Of a DNA stretch of 64,000 nucleotides, positions 1-9,200 are shown in pieces (positions within the stretch are counted from its first letter, which is position 1; every line of letters begins with the position of its first letter). The notes below the pieces were generated by a model. That model did not search any database. It was not told the origin of the DNA and saw only the letters and a program-made list of their open reading frames with translations. Source of the DNA: Tachypleus tridentatus (lineage: Eukaryota > Arthropoda > Merostomata > Xiphosura > Limulidae); assembly GCF_004210375.1 (NCBI RefSeq), contig NC_134830.1, positions 67,062,326 through 67,126,325 of the forward strand, in the 5' to 3' direction. Position numbers and translations under genes: made by a program.

Positions 1-79
1 TATCACAAAGGACATACAGAAGTAAACAAAATTTAAAGAATTAAACATCTTTAAAGCATTTAACTTTTCTTAAACTGAC

Positions 80-225
80 CTCTTTCAGTTGAGTAAATGT
101 GAATTCATTGTTCATGCAACAAATGATCTTGTCAAACTGCTGTCTTCTCTTTCTACCTTCTGTACCATTTGAAAAAAGCAGACTCCCATCTCCAGTAATA
201 GGTTTGTACAGTGTGAACAAATCCA
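80..225 (-). CDS. CYP20A1: CYP20A1-like coding exon 4
   Basis: 146 nt, residues 98-146. The acceptor is a TTTTATTTTGCAG-type site ending at 226. The first two bases complete the Val codon begun in exon 3, giving HVFDKP-V-DLFTLYKP across the junction. It encodes the segment before and through helix C (DGSLLFSNGTEGRKRR). The donor I prefer is GAG|GTCAGT at 79-78, which leaves phase 0; it is less certain than the other sites because the reading frame stays open past it for 13 codons. Confidence 0.8.
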
Positions 226-3200
226 CTGCAAAATAAAAGTGCATTTAATCAAAGTTAATTATATCTGCTTATGTAGATAAAAACTAAAAGTTATATTTGT
301 TTAGATATACAATAAATATGATCAATAACAATAAAATGAACATAAAAATCTTAAAATTAATTAAACAAATGGCAGGAAAAATATAAATTTTATTTTTGCA
401 TCAGCTTTCTGCATATAAATTTCAAAAAAATCAGATACTAGTTTCAGGATTTAGTCTTCACCAGAAATGAAGTAACAAAATCAGTGACATGCATGTATGT
501 TTAAATATTAACACAGTAGCTACTTTATATGCAAAAACGGTCGTTTGGGTTGAGAAAATATTTTACATAGAAGAGCGAACAACGTTTCGACCTTCTTCGG
601 TCATCGTCAGGTTCACAAAGAAAGAGGTAATGGACCGGAAGCTGACCACATGTTTGAAAGGTGTTGTGTAACTGAGTGTTGGAATGTAGAGGGCGGTGTT
701 AGATGTTTGAATATATAATTTCTCGACATCACTGACAGTAGCTACTGCTCTTGTGTAATTAGATAAATTATTTTTTCTTTCGGGATAAAAACCAATTATA
801 ATTGAAACAACTGTAATAAGTAGTATTGAAAGACAATGCATTTGATAAACTTTAATAAGTTTACAGTAGAAATTGTTTTAATAATAAAAACATCTCTATC
901 TTCACTATATTTATTATAGTAGAATTATTGCACTATTAGCCCTGATGAAATCACAATAGTGAAATGTTGGCTGAAATTATTGCACTATTAGCTCTAATGA
1001 AATCAAAACAGTGAAATGTTGGCTGAAATAAATGTTTTTTTATAATTATCAAGAGAATAAGGTAGTTTATAAAATAACTTTATAATCAAAATATATTTCA
1101 GATTATATTGTTATAATTAGTTTAAAAGTATACACAAATAATAAAAATATCACACATAGTCAGAGAAATGACTGAAACATTTCAAAGAAGGTCAACCATA
1201 TGAATTTGGAAGGAGAATTTCCAGACTTACTTAACGTAGTTTAGAAAGAACTGAAAACTGCAATTGACCAGATAAATAGTTTGCAACCTTACTGCAATGT
1301 TAGAGAAAAGATATTTACCCAACCTAAAACAGTAACTTAGTCAGTGGTAATACATGCCAAGGAGCTAATTTCTAAAATTTAGAAAATGTTCTAAATAAAA
1401 TTTGTTTTTAGCTTTTTATTCTTCATTTCTCTTAAAAATAAGAATGTTACACTTTAAATATTATATGTTGACTGTTCTGAGTGCAAAGTGATTTTCATGT
1501 CAAAATTAAAAATACTTTATCTGAAAATTTTCAAACTTTATTTGCATAATCCCTCCTAAGTATTGTATTTATCTTTAGCTGATATTTTCTCCACCCTGAA
1601 TTTATAAAAGGTTAGTTGCATTGACCAACATTATAATCACCATTAAAAATTACAAAATAAATCTAAATTACCTTTTTTTTTCTTTCTATCTTGATTTCAA
1701 ATTATCACAGGATACTACTTCTGTTTATCCTAAATAGCTTAAAACTCCTAACAATAGACAATTGTTTCTACTTAAGTTTTATTAGAATATTATAGGGTGC
1801 TAAGGAAGAGAGCAGACATTGAAAATTTAAGCTCTTATGGATTTCTGAAAATTATCTAATATTAATATCATAATTTGTAGTAATTTGGGTTAAATAACAA
1901 AAGAATAGCTAGATATGGTAAGATTGTTAAAAAAAGTAAGACAGTCAAAGTTTAACTTAAGAGTTTAATGGTGTAAATTTTACTACAATGTTAAAATAGG
2001 CTTAGTATATATAATGGTACTTTAAGTATAGATATATTTCAAACAACTGGTAAATCACAAAACTAGTTAAATATACATTATTTACTATATGAAAAAATCT
2101 AAAAACTAGTTTACTGTCTCTGTGTTTTAAGGATTAACTTGTTTTCTTGAACTCATATTCATTACTTTAAATTCAGCCTATAGATAGAGGTGGGTTATAA
2201 TATCAGTCATGCTAAATACATTCTATTAGTAACAAAACATAAATCAAAGACCACTTATTGTCACTTTTAGTAAAGTTCTATTTCTATGTTCAATATAATT
2301 AAAGATAAAATTTATTATTTTATTGTGAAGACAAACTAGTGATAAAAAACTAACATAATTGATCTTAAATACTAGGCTTAACAGTAACAGTGTTGACAAC
2401 AGGCTGCTGGTATTTGGTACTAAGTATTTATTTTCAGGCTTTAAGTATAAATACAATGATTAGGTCTAGTGTAAGGAATAAGCATTCACAATCTGTTAGA
2501 TGTAATGTGTGCAACGAATGGGTTTTATTTGGGAATTTGAGAGTAATGTACTTTTAAGATAGCTAGTAATGAAGATTTTAAATTGTGTGTTGAGTTTGTA
2601 CATTGTAAACTATCATAATTAAAGTAAAGGCAATAGATAAAGAGAAGACTATGGGAAATGGCAGCAGGATTTCAAGAAGAGCTCAAGCTTTTACATGTAG
2701 GAAGGTATTTCATGTTTATTGGCACAAAGCTACTAGACTATCCATGCCAAACAAGATGTAGTATACTATAATGGTATATGGAAATGAAGGTAAAAATATG
2801 TAAAATTAAGAACTGCCAGGAAAACTGAAGCATTAAGTTCAAACTTGCTGTCAGTCACCTGAAGTTGACCTTTCCAGTCTTGGGTTCAGGTCAAAATAAA
2901 ATTAAAATGTGTAAAAGAAATCATGCTAAACCAGTATACAGTCAAATAAAAACCTTAAATTAAGTTAAAAATAATGGCTCTTAAAAATGTAAAAACATGA
3001 GAGAAGTGGCCAGTATCACCTATGACATTGGCTAATGTCAAAGGCAAACCCACCTTTAAAATATGTTTAAAATACAGTCGTCATTCTTGGTTGTAACAAT
3101 GGCATGTTAATAAAATATGTTCAATTGTGACCTGAGTGCCACACAGACCACACATTTGTGCATCAGTACCAGATAAAAGGAAGTGGTGAGTTAAAAATCT

Positions 3201-6200
3201 GTGATCAATGCATAGCCTAGCCAAAACAACTTCCTCCCTTCGATCTTTACAGAAGCAAGATGGCCAAAGAGCTAAAGAAGGCTTGATTTGAAAAAGCTTG
3301 TTATTTCATTGCTAACTCCAGGTCAACTGCCAACTGATATATAGTCGGGTTTTGATAACTGGACTATAGTCCATGTATCTTTTACATGTAAGGAATACAT
3401 CAGTTAACAATGACTTTCAGGTAATTAGAAAGAGTATTATTAAGGCTAAAGGTAGAGAATGTAATTGTAATGCTCCTATTCAATTTAGCAACAAGTTGCA
3501 ACCCTTACTTTCTGCTGATAAGGAGATATTGGAGGGAAGAAAAATAAAAGGGCCAGAGAAGGATGTGGATGATAAGAAGGTTATAATTATAAGTGAATCC
3601 TTGACCAGGCATGTGTGTAGGATAGTTTGTATGGTAAACAGGGGCATAGGTGAAGCACATAATTACCAGAGCAGGAGATATAATAAAGGGGGTTATCAGA
3701 GATGCAGTTGTGATTCATGTAGGGGCTAATAATGTAGGAAAGGGTAGGTTAGAGGAGTCAATAAATACAAGAAATTGATAAAGGCATTTTAAGAAGAAAA
3801 ACACCCATAACTTCATTTTGTCAGGGAGACTGCCCAGAATTAACTTTGGGGATGAAGTTATGAGTTGGTCACTAAGGCTAAATTCTAGGCTTAGGTTAGT
3901 ATGCAAGGATGAGCAAATAGGCTAATTGGACTTGTGGAATTGGTTCAGGAGAAGGAGCTACCTGGAACAAATGGTTTACATTTAAATAACATAGAGACTG
4001 CCTTGTTTGCAATGGCTATTAATTTAGCTGCAATGGAAGTTTCAAACCAGAACTAAACAATGATGAGGGCCAGTATAAACTAAATACAAAAAGTATATTA
4101 TAATGTGTAGCTTACACTAAATTCTATACTTCTCAGAGGGACGATAAATAGATTAGAAAAGAGAAAAGACCTGGAGAACAAATGTCATATTGTTCATACC
4201 ATGAGAGATTAATTTTTTTTATTTCCTTCATAAATTAAGAACTTAAATCTTATACTAACATTTTATTTACTATCTATGTTGTCAAGTTCATTTACACATA
4301 TTTATAATAAAACAGTTTAACTGAAGTTTGAATGTAACTCTGTGAAAGACTGATATGCACACTTTGATCTACCTGATGTGAATGGATTAAACATCCAAGG
4401 AACACATGCTACACTTATTTTATTTTAACTTAATAAAAATTTTTCATATTGTGTCCAGTCTCTTTGCTTCCTTTTACATTAACTCAATTAAGAACTATTC
4501 CATAACTAATATCTTCAGTAGATCTCCTGTTGTCTAAAAGATCTATAAGAGGCAGCTCTAGAAAGTTCATTCAATTCCACCTAAACACATCATAGCAGAA
4601 TGATATATATATGGAATTTATATATTTATTATATATCCAATTTAAATACAAACTAGTTTCAATATTTCACAATGTTTGTTTCAGGTAGAAAGACACTGCT
4701 CATGTTATAATGGAAGTTTGAAATTCTTGAATGGCACATGACATCAGGATAAAGTCCAACTTAAAGTGACCTTCATATTGAAGCTTGGCAATCTATCGAT
4801 TAGTTGACTTTTCAGAATTCTTCTCTCGACATAATTTGTAGTTCTATGGATTGGCTTAGCTGATGCCCAGCTTATTTTATGATCAAATTCTCTTAATAGT
4901 GGAAAATAGCATTATTTGTTTGAGCATTTTTAACAAACTTTTTGTGTTCTGCTAGTCTGTTATCTAAACTTCTACCCATTTCACCAATGTAAATTTTTTT
5001 CACAGACAGAAGGAGACCATAAAGATATCCTTTTCTTTATCTTGGAGTGCAGACTTGTTTCAGAAGTAAGGAATTTTTAATGGTATTGAGATATTTATAA
5101 ACAACTTTGAAATTGTTATCTTTCAGGCATCTCTCTAAAGTCAAATATTAGAAGCATAATTTACACTAAAGATTTTTATTTTTATTTGGAAATGTTTTTA
5201 AAAAAAGGAGATAATTATTGGTTTCACATTCAAGTTTAAACATAGTAGTACCATTAAGTTTGTTAATCCACTCAAAAAAAAAGCTTTAAAATCATTTATA
5301 TTATTTAGCCAAACAGAAAATATGTCATTAACATATTGGAACAAAGAGATTTCCTTTAGATTCTAATCCACTGTAGAATGTAATTCACTATCAAAACAGT
5401 CCACGAAATTACAAGAATTGGGAATAAGGGTTGTCCATTGTCATTCCATATTTTTGTCTTTACTACTTTCCAATGCATATGAATATATTATCTTTAACAC
5501 ACACTTTCAATAAGTGGAATGATAAATTCAAATAATTTTCTTTTTGAGAAGTCTATTATTTCATCAACTAATATGTTTATAAACAAGGGATCAACAAAAA
5601 TTACCATTCCCTTCATTTTTATTACTTTTTTTTATTCTTTTGGCTAAATCTATATCATTCTGAATATGTGATTATGTGAACTTTCTAGAACAGCAGATAT
5701 GTGCCCTACTAGCCACTGGATAACAGATAAGCAACTGATCCAACAATGGAAATAACAGGTTTAAGAGGCCAACCATTCTTATGCATTTTAAGCAAAGAGT
5801 ACAAGTGAGGTAAAGAAAACTTAATCTGTTTAAGAGAACTAGAAAATCAGCTAGAGTTTTCTATAGAAACTTATTAAATTCAAATACATTATGGAAAATT
5901 TGTTTGTTTGTTTGTTTGTTTTGGAATTTCGCACAAAGCTACTTGAGGGCTATCTGTGCTAGCCGTCCCTAATTTAGCAGTGTAAGACTAGAGGGAAGGC
6001 AGCTAGTCATCACCACCCACCGCCAACTCTTGGGCTACTCTTTTACCAACGAATAGTGGGATTGACCGTCACATTATACGCCCCCATGGCTGGGAGGACG
6101 AGCATGTTTTAGCATGACGCGTGCGCGAACCCGCGACCCTCGGATTACGAGTCGCATGCCTTACGCGCTTGGCCCATTATGGAAAAAGTGGATCCATTCT

Positions 6201-9200
6201 AGTTTCTCATAAGCATTTTTGTTTTGCAATAAATCTTTCAGTTAGTGAATTTAACAAAGATGACTATTTTATTTTTCTCAGATTTAGTTATTATGACATC
6301 ATTATTATTTTTCAACTTTCTTCAGGTTTCTATAAAATAATGAGGAATCTTTAAGTCTTCATTTTGATTGTGAAAAAAATGCAGCTATTAAACATCCAGT
6401 TAAAAGTTCAAATCTTCATTCTTGCCTTTTGTGGATATAACAACATCCAAGATTAAGTCAAGGATAATGTTAACATTCTTAAAAGAAAATAAGAAACCAC
6501 AACCTAATGTTACTTTTTCTCAGTCTATAAGAGCATATGATGATATTTTTGCAATAACCTTATCTAACTAGAAAGCTTTAAACCACATATTACTTTTAAA
6601 CAGTTTAGCAAGTTGTTTTTTGTTTTTTTAATCTTATCTCTTCTTACCCTAATTCCCTCACAACGAAAGTGCCTTCACAGTTTTGAATAAATATCTAGGT
6701 TGGATTGTGTATGTACATGCTTCAAGTTTTCTTACAGTTTTTCAGAATTGTAAAAGACCTCATTAGAACAAGATTTTATATTTTCATTCTGCTGGTTTAA
6801 AACCTATTTCTGCAGGTTACCAAATAGTAATTTTTGATTCTTTATATAGAGTTTTGGCAGCAAGGTGTTGGGATAATTCCATGTTTTCAAACATTTTGTT
6901 GCTGTAGCTTGTTTCTTTAACAATGTAATACAGTTTGGTATAATTCTGTTAAGGTGGATTAAAACCTTAAGTTTATATAGATTTTCGATTTATTTGGGAC
7001 AAAAACATTTTCCAAATTAAAGTTTGGCATACCTGGTTTATCAAAAACATGTAACTGTTGCTCAAACAGTTCCGGAGCTGCAATACTAGCTGTTAAGGTT
7101 GAGCCCATCCAGAAAGATGCTATTGGTCCATGTTCTTCATGCAGATTTTCAAGAAAATTATGCAAGCTTCCAGCTTGGAGAATATCTGGTACATTTCCTT
7201 CTCTAAAGTATGCAGAAATTGAAAACATTTGACAATTTACTTTAAACAGAAAACTTGAAATATGCATTTAAGAAATGATAAATTAATGTTATATAAATGA
7301 ATGAATACGAGTTATTGGGTCAAGCATCGTCTAATATATTAATAGCTTAGGAAAAAATAGGTCTATGGCATAAGAAATATAGAAGTGCAGAGACTTAGTG
7401 TTAAAAAATCTTACATGTTAATATATCATTTGCATTATGCCAGTAGGGAGAAGAATAATTTTCATGCATTAAAAGTAAATTCCCCAGATCTACAGGTGGG
7501 CTTTTACAGGTACTTACTAACTGATTTAATTCATGGGCTCATTAACTAATTATTACATGCTGGCTACAATTTCTGCCCTCACCCCACAGAAATAGAAAAA
7601 GGATCTGTGCTACTTTCTATTACACTCATACAAAATACCAGATAAATCATATTTATACATATATTTGAATCTCCTATATTCAATTAAGTTATTTTAATGT
7701 GTAGCTTATCTCCTCACTGTTCAGTCACACCAACCTCAACATATCATTGAATAAAGTAATTGAATCCAAAGTAACATGAGTAGGTCAAACAATATGAATA
7801 CATTTTGTAAATGACTAGCTCAGTCATGTAACAATCCAGACTTGGAAACTTCTATTTTTATTTCTAGTAATGTAATGAATATGAAAATTACAGTTAACAA
7901 CATTTAAAATTAAACAGTTATAATTACTTACTGTAATATTTACAAGAAAAAAAGAGCACTAGTAAACAGGATATCTGCCTTTAATATTTCTTTTTTTAAT
8001 TTATTATTTATTCAGTCATACCACTTGCATATTCACTTACTTTAGTTTTCAACATTAGAAACAGATTTTTCTTGAGAATTCTAACCTCTAAACAAGAAAG
8101 CCCTGATTCTGTAACATTCTATAAGAGCTGCAGGTGTCCTAAACAATACTGACTTTGGTTGAATCAAGTCTAAAGAATACACACATTTTTAGTGTGTAGA
8201 AGAAATAAAAAATCATGAAAATTTACCACAGAACAGGTAATCAACATGAATATTATCACATAGTTTATTGGCTTAAAAATGATCAATTATTGGCTGAGGA
8301 CTTAAATGGATTGCTGTATATACCAACAGTATTAATTTCAGAAAACCTCAGAAAGCTTTTGTGATAGTTAACAGCCCAATTAAAGATGAACACAGACATT
8401 TAATGTTAATTTTTGACATCAAATGGTGGTGTAAAGACATTCAGATGTTTTTTTATTAACGTATGAAAACTGGTGAGAAGGTTCAAATCTCCTGGTCTCT
8501 TCCATAGATATGTGCCTACTTGTACAATATTGATTAATATTTATGTATTTATAAAAAAAAATGGCAGAGGTGATTTAGTCATCCAGATTCATGTCCTAGA
8601 TTTGTGTTTGCTTAGAGATATGTATATACAAGTTTAAAGAATACAGTTCTTAATCTCTAGAAAAAAAGATAAGGTCCAGATCTCTTGCTTATCTCTGCCT
8701 GCTTATACAAAAGGAAAGAATACATATTTGCAATAATTATAAATTAGAAAAAATAGCACAATTGAAAAAAAAGCATACACTTCAGTTAATACTTAATTAG
8801 CCACCAATTCCCTTCCCTCTACTGAGCAGTTCAAAATTAATGTCACTGGCATCTAGTCTTAGCAGTTTTGCCATAACAAAGACAGCAAGCAAGTTCAGCA
8901 GCAATGTGAATCAAACCCAAGACACTTCAAAAAATGAGTCCCTCCCTCCAATTATGTAGTTTTTGTCTTTAACAATAAACAAAGACAATGGCAATATTTC
9001 ACTTACTTGGAACAATTCAAAAGAGTAATAAACAAATCAATGAATTTTGATTAATTCATTACTTTTATGACACTTGATTTAATCAATAATTCATTAGACA
9101 TCTGTTGGATTAACCAGACACTACACTTTTGAATGGTTGTTTATGACAACATTGACTAATCAGTCAGTCTACAAGACACAAGTTGACATAATCACTTTCA

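Larger units (their letters stand above)
226..7032 (-). other. CYP20A1-like intron 3 (6.8 kb)
   Basis: GT..AG intron read on the minus strand. It contains a hammerhead-like repeat (about 560-720), a 52-bp duplication (924-1027), a LINE 3' end (2,704-3,330), a CR1-type LINE ORF remnant (3,400-4,090) and a Penelope-like element interrupted by a SINE (about 4,700-6,680). The stretches 1,030-2,700 and 4,100-4,690 are plain AT-rich sequence in which I see no gene or recognisable repeat. Confidence 0.75.
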
